The translations under genes were made by a program, and so were the position numbers. From assembly GCF_018873765.1 (NCBI RefSeq), contig NC_057920.1:13095307-13159306 (forward strand): a DNA stretch of 64,000 nt, read 5' to 3'. Of the stretch, positions 35,846 to 46,729 are shown piece by piece (the stretch's first letter is position 1; each line of letters starts with the position of its first letter). The notes beneath the pieces are model-generated. The model ran no database searches, was not told the DNA's origin, and was given only the letters and a program-made list of their open reading frames with translations. The stretch is from Telopea speciosissima (Eukaryota > Streptophyta > Magnoliopsida > Proteales > Proteaceae).

Positions 35846-38800
35846 CTATAAAGCAGCAATTGCAGGAGACCTCTGAGTGGAATTAATGGTTAAAGATCTA
35901 AACAAAGTGTTGGAATCATCATTCCCTTCTTCCTTTTCATTCTCCTCTAATGATCTTCCCATAGTTTCACGAGTGAAGAAGAAGGTAAACACCATACCAA
36001 CCAAACATATCACACCAAGAAGTACCAAAGATGTCATCATTCCAATCCCTTTATGATAGCCAGGTTCTACTTTACTCTTATCCTTATTCTGTGAAGCCCA
36101 TAAAAACCCAACTGACCCAATAATAGCTCCAACCTTACCTGCTGCACCTGATATTCCATGACATGTTGATCTAAATCTTGCAGGAAATAGCTCAGCAGGA
36201 ATGATGAAAGTAGTTGTATTTGGCCCAAAATTTGAGAAAAAGAATGTTAAACCATAAAGTATCAAGAACCCAGCATTGGTGTGACTCCAGTACCTATAGT
36301 AAGGGATACCAATAGCAACTAAGCAGAGACCCACAAAGAAGAAACCAATCATCTGTATCTTAACCCTACCGATTCGATCGATGAAGGCGACGGTGAACCA
36401 ATAGCCGGGAATCGTCGAGCAAATTGCGATAATTGCTTGAATTTTGGCAACATTGATTGCTTCTTGATAAGCATTGAGTGTGGTATTTTTAGGGAGATAA
36501 CGACTGTAAATCTGAGACTGGAAAAGGTTATTACTGTAGAAAACAACATCTATGAGGAACCATGAAATGGCACAACCAAATAGATCTCTACCATGAAGTT
36601 GAAGGAATCTTTTAGAGAAAAGACCATAAGATGGTGGATCTGGTAGGAACTGATCTACATCTTCTTTGATCTCATTTATGGATACGTCCAACACTCTTTC
36701 CATGTCTTTCACAGCTTGACGAATATTTTGTTCCACCAAGGCAGTATATCTGCAAAGCAAGTAACAACAACCATTAGAAGCAATTAGCTAGGAAACCATC
36801 CATATAAGACAAAAGATAATTACGAAAGTTAATGTAATTATTTTTTAGGAGAGGATTGGACACGCATGAGCGGATGGCTTTGCCCAATGGGAGGGGTAGG
36901 GTAGTCTTTTCTCAGGGGAGAGAGATAGGCACATGGTACCTTCCCTTTTTGGTTTTAGGGAGAAAGTTCTCTGTCCGGGAGTGTGGCCTATGCCAGCACT
37001 CCCAAGAGTCTTTCTCTCTCCTCCCTATTTGAAAAGACACTTTTGCTCCTTGTTTTGAGAAGGAGAGAGATAGACATATGGTAATGCTGGTGTAGGTTAC
37101 ACTGCCAAACAGAAAACTACTCCCCTTGTTTTTATTATCATTTTTATCTTTTCAAAACAAAGAATACCTTGTAAAACATAGCTTGGAATACTTGCTGGAG
37201 CGCATGTTCAAATGCTGTTTAATTAGTGTTTTCTTTTCTTTATCATCAAAAAATAAAAAAAAAAACAAAGAATACCTTGTACCAAAAAAAATAACCTCAC
37301 TTCCTCTCTGTTATACAAAGAAAAATAAATTTAATATCAATGTAACAATTGTTGTTATATTAAAATGTTACTTATCATATAAGACAAAAGATAATTAAGA
37401 AATTGGCATCGTTGTTTTTTTATTTTATCATTTTTATCCTTTTACAGGACAAAAGATAAATAAATAAAAACTACCATTTGTAGCATACAAAAGAAGATAA
37501 ATTTAGTATAGTGTCAGGTTCAATGCAACCAACTGTGGTTACATTGATAATACCCTTTTTAAAGGGTTTTCTTATTGACACTCCATGAGGTGCCAATTAA
37601 TGTGTAACCTCATTTTTTTTTTTCACCCTAGATTAAATGTTGTCATTTCACATATATATTTGAAAAAAAAATATATAAACCAATATCTTTTGATAATAAC
37701 ATAAGGGGGAGGTTTTCATGCACAGTCGCATGAGGGAAATGCGGACTATGATGCGTCATATAGAGTGAATTTGTCTTTTTGACCCCTTTCTTATGTTCAC
37801 GGAACCTTTTGCCATGACATAATGATAAATCACTTTCAAATTATTTTTGATTTTTTTTTTTAATCTTTCACTTAAATAATTTTTTTAAATAAGAAATGAC
37901 AATCTATACGACTATACAAGTGTCATATAAATGGTCCCTTAAAAATGGGCTCATGACATATTAGTCAATTTTTTTTAAAAAAAATAACACGGGGTATTAA
38001 TAAGAAAATCGCTCCATGGAGAGAAGAAAACACTATCAACCCTTACAATGATAGATCCCTATCTAATAAAAATCACCATGCACACATGACCAAATGAATC
38101 TGTTTTAAACTCTAATTCTTTCCTTTTGCATTTTAACCTCGGATTAGGCCCCAAAACATGCTTCTAATTATCGGTATTGGATCAGATGTATCGGCCGATA
38201 TGTAGCAGAATCGACTAAGCCCTTTCCCAATACAATACCGATATGGATCTAAAGTCAAATGATAAAGATGATTATTTGCTTAATTAATCTTTTTAGGTAG
38301 AAATGTTGAATATGAATTTTCATGCTAAGCACATGGTAAGAAAAAAATATGCATTCAACCCCAACATCGTTAGGGTTCCAATTATTTTCTCAAGTTAGAC
38401 TTTGAAATAAATTTAGCACAATAATGATCGTACGGATTTTAAAATTACGAAATTACGAATAAACCCTTACCTTCGAGGGCAATCATGACCTCAAAAGCTG
38501 CCGATTAAGGTCAATTGGTCAAAATATATATATATAATTTTTTTATGACAGTAGGGAGTCGTTGGCGGAGATTTCAAATCAAACTTGACGGAAGCACATG
38601 TTAGCGTAGATTCGTAACCACGCATCAAAGTAAAGCTAATTGTCCATATTCCAGATGAACGGAATGGATGATCCAATGTGGACCCAGGGACTACGAAAGA
38701 TCAGTCAAATCATCGAATCAAACAGCTAAGAAGAGATATTCACTACAAATCACACATACCTGGCAGTTTCGGGCATCATCACCCGCCAATAGAATGTCAT

Positions 38801-39454
38801 CGCCGCGGGTACAGCTCCGAGCATGAGAATCAAACGCCAGGCCAGATCCGCCTCGTCGGGGGTCCGGCTTTCCTTTACGGGCGAACCGGAGACACGGTTG
38901 AAGATGGCACAGACGATCATAGTGACGGCGGAACTGAAGAGAATTCCAAACCCTTGCATCGAAAAGACGGCGGCGATGAACGAACCACGTGTGTCCTTAT
39001 TAGCGAATTCCGACATAATGGTGGCGGAGAGAGGGTAATCTCCGCCGATTCCGACGCCGAGCCAGAATCGGAAAAAGCAGAGGCTAGTGAGGACACACTT
39101 CCTGGTGCGGCAAATTGAGAAACCACAACCTACGGAGCTCGACACCATCAGCATAAGTGCTAAACCGTAGACCCGTCTCCGGCCCACCCGGTCACCCAAC
39201 CGGCCGAACACGAGTTGACCGATGACGGTGCCGAGAAGGGCGATGGCTAAGGTTATGGAGACGATAGAAGGAGGAGTGACTCCGTTCATGGGTTCTTCGG
39301 TGTAGTAGAGACGACCGATGAGTCGCATGACCGGAGAAATGCAGAAGAGGTCGTAAGCGTCGGTGAACAAACCCATCCCGCCGATGAGGATTGCCTTGAA
39401 ATGGTAGTATTGTGTTCTCGCCGTGTCGAGGGCTGATAACACCTTCAACCCCAT
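35846..39454 (-). CDS. High-affinity phosphate transporter, PHT1 family
   Basis: Proton-coupled inorganic phosphate importer of the plasma membrane (major facilitator superfamily). Exon 1 is 39,454–38,760, exon 2 36,749–35,846; the GT–AG junction rejoins ETAR|YTAL in frame, giving 532 residues, normal for PHT1. Landmarks: N-terminal [12 protein letters not shown] (27–38), MFS motif [14 protein letters not shown] (84–97), the PHT1 signature [13 protein letters not shown] (137–149), SMQGFG with Q167, a charged cytosolic loop spanning the intron site, then [13 protein letters not shown] (D299) and [16 protein letters not shown]. The tail [15 protein letters not shown] and the [10 protein letters not shown] start resemble the PHT1;8/PHT1;9 branch, often root or translocation linked; that subgroup call is tentative. 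The 2.0-kb intron holds a foldback element. A TATA box lies 83 bp upstream. No defects were seen. Confidence 0.95.
36958..37125. mobile_element. Foldback element family A in PHT1 intron
   Basis: Arms GGGAGAAAGTTCTCTGTCCG with GTGTGGCCTATGCCAGCACT on the left, and AATGCTGGTGTAGGTTACAC with AAACTACTCCCC on the right. An additional half-like block (36,850–36,945) precedes it. The rest of the intron (37,130–38,750) is AT-rich with no gene. Confidence 0.65.
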
Positions 39455-39536
39455 TTCTCCTTACCTTTGGATTTGGTCTCTATTCTTCTTCTTGTTCTTC
39501 TTCCTCCAGAGCCAGGGGAAGACCTTTCGCTACTGT

Positions 39537-39545
39537 AAATATATA
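39537..39545 (-). promoter_or_regulatory. Candidate TATA box of the PHT1 gene
   Basis: On the minus strand TATATATTT, 83 bp upstream of the ATG at 39,454, in an otherwise mixed sequence. I saw no P1BS phosphate-starvation motif in the roughly 600 bp upstream. Confidence 0.45.
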
Positions 39546-39698
39546 CGAACAGAGAAGAGTGTAAGAAGACTTTTAAGTCAAGGGAGAGGGAGGGGGGGTG
39601 GGTTTCTTCTCGTATTTTCTTATTCCATAAAAATCGGGAATCGGATTGGTGAATCGGCCGATTCGGATTAGAATCAGCAGACAACGATCCTAATTGTT

Positions 39699-40042
39699 GC
39701 TTGTTGAATTGGAATCGGGCCAAATCGGACCTGAATTGACCGATTCTTAGTACTTTCCTTTGTAATTCATTTTGAATCCGACCGATCCGATTTTTGGCAT
39801 AAAATAGCTTAGATTCCCAATTCCTTATCTGATTCAAATCGAAATCTTCTGTGGCCAATGGCTTCAACTCGCTTGTTGAATTGGAATCGGGCCAAATCGG
39901 ACCTAAATTGGCCGATTCCTAGTACTTTCCCTTGTAATTCATTTTGAATCGGAACGATTCGATCTTCGGCATAAAATTGCTTAGATTCTCGATTCCTTAT
40001 CCGATTCGAATCAGAATCTTCTCTGGCTGATTCCGAGTTTTA
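39699..40042 (+). repeat. 172-bp tandem duplication upstream of PHT1
   Basis: Two head-to-tail units begin GCTTGTTGAATTGGAATCGG at 39,699 and 39,871. They share TTCCTTTGTAATTCATTTTG-type sequence and end near CGAAATCTTCT. The units differ at scattered sites, so the duplication is not recent. It lies 245–590 bp upstream of the PHT1 start. Confidence 0.75.
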
Positions 40043-40077
40043 AAACCTTGAGGTTGAGACTTGAACTCACCTAACTG

Positions 40078-40533
40078 TAGGGATGTAAATGGATAATTGA
40101 AAATTCGAATTTGATTTGCATCTGTATCCGTTTAGGGACATTTATATTCATTTAGAGATATTCAAGAAAAAAATTCTAATATTCCAATAAAAATTTGTTT
40201 GAAAAAATTCAAATACTTAATAATAAAAAATTAAATAAATAATGATCTTGAGGGTTTTTGAAGATTCAACAGATAGATTATGAGAAAAAGAGATTCATGA
40301 TCAAAGAGAGATGGATTAGAGAGTGAATTGTATCCACTAGGGGGAGGAAGGCCCGGATTACACAAGGTGTAGATGTAAATGGATGGTCAAAGTTTTGAAT
40401 TCGATCTGCATCCGAATTCGTGTTTGGCCAAAAAATATCTGGACCGATCACATCCGATCCATATCCAAACCGAATCGGATCTATTTGCAAGCCTACATTT
40501 TCTTTTATTTTTTGGTACGAATTTGCAAGCCTA
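40078..40533. mobile_element. hAT-like MITE (TAGGGATGTAAAT family)
   Basis: Ends TAGGGATGTAAATGG and TTTGCAAGCCTA. Flanks CCTAACTG (40,070–40,077) and CCTAACTA (40,534–40,541) match 7 of 8. It is the reverse complement of the family members at 52,275–52,938 and 59,295–59,702, sharing the CACTCTCAATCCAT / GTGAATTGTATCC interior. Confidence 0.75.
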
Positions 40534-40541
40534 CCTAACTA

Positions 40542-41405
40542 CTTCGAATTTGGCTAGAAGGAGAAGAATACGGTAAAGACGTATACCACTTGTCAAGTTT
40601 TGATACGTTTCAAGAAGATGGAAAGAGTAGACGACGAAATTAATAAAGACTGACTTAGCTGGGTTGTGGATTAGTCAACGGTCAACGTTTCCTTGACAGA
40701 GGTAGGATTTAAATAATTGAAGAACACAAAGAGTCATCCCAAGGAGTGGCCAACAGGCCAAGATGCCAAGTTGGCAATTCATTTTTAATTTCAATTTTAT
40801 TTTTGTTAAAAAAAAAAAGTAGGGGAAAAGATTAGCATCAATGCCATTCCTGTCCACACCCCCTACATTCCACTTGTGGACCCCATATTGCCTATCCTCT
40901 TTGAAATCTGCCCTCTATATTCCACTTGTGGATCCCATATTTTCTTTCCTCATTAAATTCTTCTATTGGATGATTCGATTTTTCTCTTTTGTCAATAGTT
41001 GGAAACAACACTATGGTGTAGTAGCGATCCCTCTCCCAAATAATTATCAATGCTGAACAACGATAGGTTTGTGTAACATCAGCTATTTTCTATTTTCTGT
41101 ATACATTGATTCTATTTCATCTTTCATTCAAATATGTTGGAGATTCGTTTGTCAGATTGGAGGGGAAAAGAACCAGGAGGAGGATGGATGTCACTTAGAT
41201 TTTTCGAATTTTTATCTCAAGAAATTTATGTAGTTGGACAAAACTATGATTATTTTTTTGGGAAAAAGAAGTATACGATGCCAATGTGCAAATTCTTGCA
41301 CATGCCATCTCACATGACATCCATGGATCCCACATTCTCTCTCTTCAATAAATACACACCCCTATTAGACGATTAGTCACCTTTTTCTCCTATTAAAAAT
41401 TTTCT
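40542..41405. other. Intergenic DNA, no gene seen
   Basis: Short open frames only. A block around 40,845–40,930 repeats CATTCCACTTGTGGACCCCAT twice, 64 bp apart. Confidence 0.45.
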
Positions 41406-41561
41406 CCTCTCAAGTTCCCTGCTCGGTCAGCTTCGTAGGTTCCTCTCATAGGGAGGGCGGAAATGACGACCTCGCCCCACTCGGGCAGGGGGTGAGGTCG
41501 TCATTTCCGCCCTCCCTATGAGAGGAACCTACGAAGCTGACCGGACAGGGAACCTGAGAGG
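41406..41561. mobile_element. Near-perfect 73-bp-arm hairpin element
   Basis: Arms 41,406–41,478 and 41,489–41,561 are inverted repeats differing at about 4 of 73 positions, with a 10-bp spacer (ACTCGGGCAG). Organised like foldback family B, with the same GTTCC…CTCTCATAGGGAGGG architecture, but much less decayed. It could transcribe into a long hairpin RNA. Confidence 0.75.
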
Positions 41562-42073
41562 AGTTGGATTCCTCCTATTGGTATAAAATTGCACTCTATG
41601 GTCGTATGAAACACTCTTCCTTCTGGTTTGACTTTTTATATATTCTCTTGATAAAAAGAGGAGATAACAATTAGAAAGTGGAGTTTAGCCTATCTTTGGT
41701 ATAGTTTTTATTTTTGATTTTTGTCTATTTAACAAAAATCATTAATGAAAACCATTTTTTATCAAAAACTAAAAATCATTTGGTAAACATTAGACATAAT
41801 AGAATATAGAATGAAAAATAGTTTGGTATGGTCATGTGTAGAATAGTTTTTTGAAGAAATAGTGTGTGAAGATATTCCCTCTTCACCCATCTTCCTTCCT
41901 AGAAAACGAAAATTTCAATCCCACGCTGTATTCCAAATCAGTGGGCTTGTTTCTTCCATTAGTCTCAATCTCGCTTCCATTGATTCATACTTTTTCGTTC
42001 GAACCCTACATCAGTAACTGGTAAGAAACTACGAACAGGTATTTTTCCTTCTCTTATTGTTAAATTTTAACAT

Positions 42074-42236
42074 GATCGAACTCAAATGTCGACCACTTCA
42101 ATTCAACAATGGCCACGTTTTTTCTTCACGGAAATTCAAATCTATCGATCAGCTTCTTCTATCGATCCCCAATCCCACATTTAACATTAGATGTTTGGAG
42201 CACGTGGCTAGGGTAAAGCGCTCATTTGCTGCACTT
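42074..42236 (+). other. Exon-like open segment, unrecognised
   Basis: Follows TTTTAAC and opens with ATG, reading MIELKCRPLQFNNGHVFS and on to ARVKRSFAALGW, where CACTA subterminal sequence begins. Codon composition is protein-like, and a possible upstream leader intron donor (CTGGTAAGAA) is at 42,018. I do not recognise the family. It may be the first exon of the same former gene as 45,991–46,250. Confidence 0.35.
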
Positions 42237-42996
42237 GGGTGGAGATCTTTAACCACGGTTGTCGAGAATCGTGGTAAAAAAATGTTTATGGCCGCGGTTT
42301 ATTTAAAATGCGGGCCAAATGGGTAAAAATTTACCACGGTTTTAATTAACCGTGGCTATTGATGTACATATAGCCACGGTTTAGGAAAACCTAAGTTGAA
42401 TATCCTATTTTATCCGCGGTTTTCCGAAACCATGGCTGAATATCCTATATTTAGCAACGGTTTTCAAAAACCGTGGCTAAATATCTTATAGTTAGCTACG
42501 GTTTCCAAAAACCGTGGTCATATATATGCATGGTCATTTAGCCATATAATATATATATCCATGTAGACAATGGATGAAAACTATTGCATATATATAAATA
42601 TAAATATAAATAAATAAATAAATATATAGGTATATCTATATACACACATATTACTAACAATTATCAATTTTTCATGCTCCTCCCACAATTTTTTGACTCG
42701 CATCATTGTCTCCCAATGACCTCAAAACAGTGTCTTTTTCCCTCTAACTCTGATTTATCTGATTTCAAGGTTATCAGATCCCCACTATCAAAATTTGATA
42801 GTTTAGACCTAATATTTTAAAATTTTGATCTCCCCTTACAATTTCTGGTTTGCATCATCATTATGTGAAAATAATTTTATATAATATTTTGACAACACAT
42901 TATCTAATTTTATGATTTTTTATAATGCAAATAATTATTTATATATTTTTTATATAAAACTTCATGACTGGTCTTGGATTATATATATATATATAT

Positions 42997-43776
42997 TGAT
43001 GAGGCATAAAACACCCCACCAATCAGAGGCTGCCACGTGGCAGACCTGAGGTCAGTCCAAGAACCGAACTGAGCTGAGCAGGAAATCGGGCCAACCCGGT
43101 CTCCGATAGGTCACCTGACAGAGCCGAGCTCACACAAGTCAACCGGGGCTAAGGCCGAGCTCCGAGCCGAGCCCACACAAGTCAGCCATAAACTCTTGAC
43201 CGAGCATACACGGGACAACCTAGGCCGAGCTGACTGCCGAGAACAACCTCTCGGGCCGACCTCCCAGGCCGAGGTGACTGCCAAGGCCGACCTACCAGGC
43301 CGACCTCCTAAGCCGACCTCCGAGGCCGAGCCCTCCTCCACAGAAGCTACCATAGCGCCCCACCGGGGATCGCGGGGCCACATCAGCACATCCTGAGAAT
43401 CACGGGATAAGGATCGAGCCACGATCCCAGCGCAATACGAAATCACACTTTACATGGACTCTTACCTTAATAAGAGCCCGACCCTGAAAATAGCTCTCCA
43501 CTCCGCTCTATGCGAGAGGGCCTTCCAAAAGAAGGACTCCTACCATACTAGGACTCTCCCAACCGCCTCATCTCATCCTCACTCTATAAATACCCAGGTA
43601 TGGAGCACCATTCCTGAGCTTGCTTTCACCACGCTGTTACGTTGTTGCATTGGAGACCTGACTTGAGCATCGGAGAGTCCTCGGCCGGAGCCACACCGGC
43701 TCTCTTGTGCTCATCGCTTGGTTTTTGCAGGCTCATCCGTGGGCGAACCGAGCATCGAAGGTTTTCACCCGCAACA
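42997..43776 (+). mobile_element. 780-bp solo LTR inside the CACTA-like element
   Basis: Starts TGATGAGGCATAAAAC, ends CACCCGCAACA, and is flanked by TATAT on both sides (42,992–42,996 and 43,777–43,781). The flank is a (TA)n run, so the duplication is weaker evidence than usual. GC-rich with repeats of GGCCGACCTCC and GCCGAGCTC. A TATA box (CTCTATAAATACCC) is near 43,584. Confidence 0.75.
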
Positions 43777-45108
43777 TATATATATATATATATCCCCCTA
43801 TCAAAATTTTATAGTTTACCCCTAAGATTTCCAATTAATCTGATTTCAATGTCATTGAATCTCCCTTTCAAAACTAGGTAGTTTTAGACTTAATATTTTC
43901 AATTTTCCATGGTCCCCTCATCATTTTCTAGTCCCATCCTTGTCGACCAATGAGGGCCTTAGAAACTTTTCCCTTGAACTCTGGGTGTCATGATTTCAAT
44001 GCCACCTGATTCCCCTTTCAAAATTAGCTATTTTGAAAGTAAAAAATTTTCATTTATTTTTCATATGGTCCTGAGTCATTAGTTGAGAGATACTAGTTTT
44101 TGGAAGTATTTAGGGGTTCAAGGTTCTAGTCGATTCTGATTATTTACTATTTTTTAAAATACATTGCGTGAAAAATAAACTTATATATATATATTATTGG
44201 GGTGATTCTAGTCTATTTCAATTATTCATATTTTTTAACTTTGTATTAAAATAAATTTATATTGTGTTTCTAGTTTTAAATTTAATAGTGTATTTGATTT
44301 TTTGGATTTTATATTTTTCACATATTTATTGTAATAAAATAATATATTTTGTGCACCATTTGATGAAAAATATATAATTTTTATGCCTACTCTATTGAAT
44401 AATTATTTTTATTTTTTAATATACTTTTCTGGTTGTTCTGGGATTTCTTAAAAAAAATTTTATTTATATATATATATTTGAAGTCTTTCCGCAAATATTG
44501 GTTTTTATAAATGAATAAAATTTTTTATGAATGCTTTTGGATTTATAAAAATAATAATACATATATATATAGTTGCGGTTATGAGTAACTGCAGCTATAT
44601 ATCATTATATCGTCGCGGTTATCTATAACCGCAACTATATATCATTTTATGACCGCAGTTATGTATAACCATAACTATATGTGATCTCAATGAACCAATT
44701 GCAAATCAACACGTATAAATATATACGGCGACGGTTTCATAAACCGTGGCCGTATATCAAAATTTTGAAGAAAAACAAAAGTCGCCTGAATTTTCACATT
44801 CCCGCTTTTATTCCCCACTCCCTTTTTGAAATTCGTCTGAATAAGAAGAAATTCTTCTGTTGCAGGTGGCCCACTTTTATCAGGTAAGTTCTTCCCATTT
44901 TTTTTTTTCTCTGTTTCCCTTTCTCTCTCTCTCCCTCTCTAACTTTATATCGTTCATTTGCAGGGCAAGGAAAGAAGAAGAAGAAGAAGAAGAAGATGAA
45001 GAAGAATTTGTGGCAAAGAGGTCGCCAGCATTGACCAGGTAGGGGATTCCCCTTTTCTTTTTCTCACTCTCTCTAACTATTTTTCTTCTATTTATATGGG
45101 TAGGAGAA

Positions 45109-45350
45109 TGGTGTGCAGGGGCAGGGTACCGGTGGTTTTAGGATGCAGTAGGGAGGTGGAGTGAAGGGGCAAGGTGGGGTAACGGTGGTTTAAGGATGCA
45201 GCAGGGGGGTGGTGTGAAGGGGTAGGGGTTGGGTACCGGTGGTTTGAGGATGAAGAGGGCAGTGATGTGAAGGGACAGGGGTGGGGTACCAGTGGTTTGA
45301 GGATGCAATAGGGTAGTAGTGTTGTACAGGGGTGGGGTTAGTAGCAGGGG
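45109..45350 (+). repeat. Minisatellite, about 52–54-bp units
   Basis: Four to five imperfect units each containing GGGTACCGGTGGTTTGAGGA followed by TGCAGTAGGG and GTGAAGGGGC. It lies in the right half of the CACTA-like element. Confidence 0.7.
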
Positions 45351-45990
45351 CATCTGCATCCCTTTGATCGATTTGAATGACCATTAAAGAGGCACTTTGG
45401 CTACGAATTTGGATAACGATGGAGTTCAAACAGTGTGAGGGGGCGGGGGTACAGCAAGATCATGGTGGGGTTGGAGGTAGGGGAGTAGTGTGATGACTGT
45501 GTCGGGACTAACCTCCCCCATCAGAGCCGGTAGGGGTGGGTTATTCCAGTTTTTTTTTTTATTAAAACATTGACATTTAGGTGCAATTTTTCATAACCGT
45601 GATTAAATGAAAAAGTATTTTTCTAACTAAAAAATAGTGAATTACTCTAAAAAGGTTTTGCTAAAAAAAAAAAAAAAGAATTACTCTAAAAAGGTATTTT
45701 GGCATATAGCCATGGTTATTTTAAATTGTGGCACAAAGTCTAATACACGCGCGGATTTTTAATCGTAGCCAAAGATGGTTTTTCAAATACCACGGTAGAT
45801 TTCATCGCGGATCTACCGTAAAACCGCGGTCATTGATCTTTACCTGCGGTTTTAAGATCTATTGCCACGTAAAAAACCGTGGCTAAAAAGTCAATATTTT
45901 GTAGTGTTTCTGGTTTCTTCGTTTTTAATCTATAGCTTTCCTCGTGCTTTTTTTAACTTTGAATATGAACACTCGAGAGTTAAATTGCAG

Positions 45991-46250
45991 GTGTAACGGA
46001 GAACTCGCCTGCAAATCAACTTCCTGAAGTGGATTCATTGACGGATGGTTTTGTTGAGAGCTCAGCGGAACTAATGGCTCCTCAAACTCCAACGTCGGAA
46101 CAGGAGAAGAATGAAGCAGATTACAAGGACACATTGTCTGAACTTGATCTTTCCAATGAATCCAGACATGAGTTGGCTTCGGCTTCCCCTGACTCGTCTG
46201 TAGTGAACGAGATTCGATTCGGCGAGAGTAGCTCCACCTTCGTCCAACAC
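45991..46250 (+). other. Exon-like open segment, unrecognised
   Basis: Follows a good acceptor (GTTAAATTGCAG at 45,990). Reads GVTENSPANQLPEVDSLTDG, then acidic, serine-rich sequence (ESSAELMAPQTPTSEQEKNE). Past 46,250 the frame enters a GGTGGTGGTGG-rich stretch and stops at 46,524. It looks like a real plant exon but I cannot name its family. It starts 85 bp after the CACTA right end. Confidence 0.35.
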
Positions 46251-46729
46251 TGCTGGTTGCGGCGATGGTGGTGGTGCTTCAACGATGGCGCTACTGGTTG
46301 CGGCGGTGGTGGTGGTGATGCTGGCTCTGGCGCTGGCGGCATTAGTTGCCGTAGCTCCACCTTCGTGGCCCATTCTTTGTGGTTTCAGGGTCTTGTTTCA
46401 GTGTGGTCTCCCCATTCTCTCTCTCTCTTGATCGATGAAGAAGAAGGAAGAGAATGGGTCAGAGGCTTGCCTTTTTTAAAAACAAAAGTAATTTACTATT
46501 TTGTCCTTCAATTTTGGGGTTTATGAGCACATGCTCATTAAAGTGTTTGCACAAATGGCGGTAAACAGTTTTCAACTAAAAACCAAAAATGGCTTTCCAC
46601 CTGTTTTTGGTTTTTGGTTTTTTTCAATCTTTTTTAAATAGAAACAGGCTCTATAAACGATACCAAACGCAACCAAAAACGTTTTTAAAGATAAAAATTA
46701 AAAATAAAAACTATACCAAAGATGGCCTT

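Larger units (their letters stand above)
42232..45906. mobile_element. CACTA-like DNA transposon, non-autonomous
   Basis: The right end reads ATATTTTGTAGTG, that is CACTACAAAATAT on the minus strand (ends at 45,906). Both subterminal regions (42,245–42,520; 44,570–44,760; 45,585–45,890) carry many palindromic units of the type CCACGGTTTTTGAAAACCG / AAACCGTGGC, typical of CACTA elements. The left end (CACTTGGGTGG at 42,232) matches only in CACT, and the 3-bp flanks disagree, so the left border is uncertain. No transposase is seen. A solo LTR and a minisatellite lie inside. Confidence 0.65.
41691..46729. mobile_element. Possible 5-kb TIR element carrying exon-like pieces
   Basis: The left end (CTATCTTTGGTATAGTTTTT at about 41,693) and right end (AAAAACTATACCAAAGATGG at about 46,707) are inverted repeats, strong for about 40 bp and weaker inside. 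Between them lie two exon-like segments (42,074–42,236 and 45,991–46,250) and a CACTA-like element. No target duplication was recognised, so a single mobile unit is a hypothesis; two independent insertions with similar ends are the alternative. Confidence 0.35.

Noticed and set aside
43111..43446. 111-codon frame in the GC-rich segment at 43.1–43.4 kb
   Set aside because: It lies inside a solo LTR with GGCCGACCTCC repeats; low complexity, no domain.
45138..45429. Minus-strand Pro/His-rich frames at 45.1–45.4 kb
   Set aside because: They are translations of the minisatellite, not a gene.
42229..45909. 3-bp target duplication for the CACTA-like element
   Set aside because: Flanks CTG and TTT differ and the left terminus matches only at CACT, so the left border is not secured.
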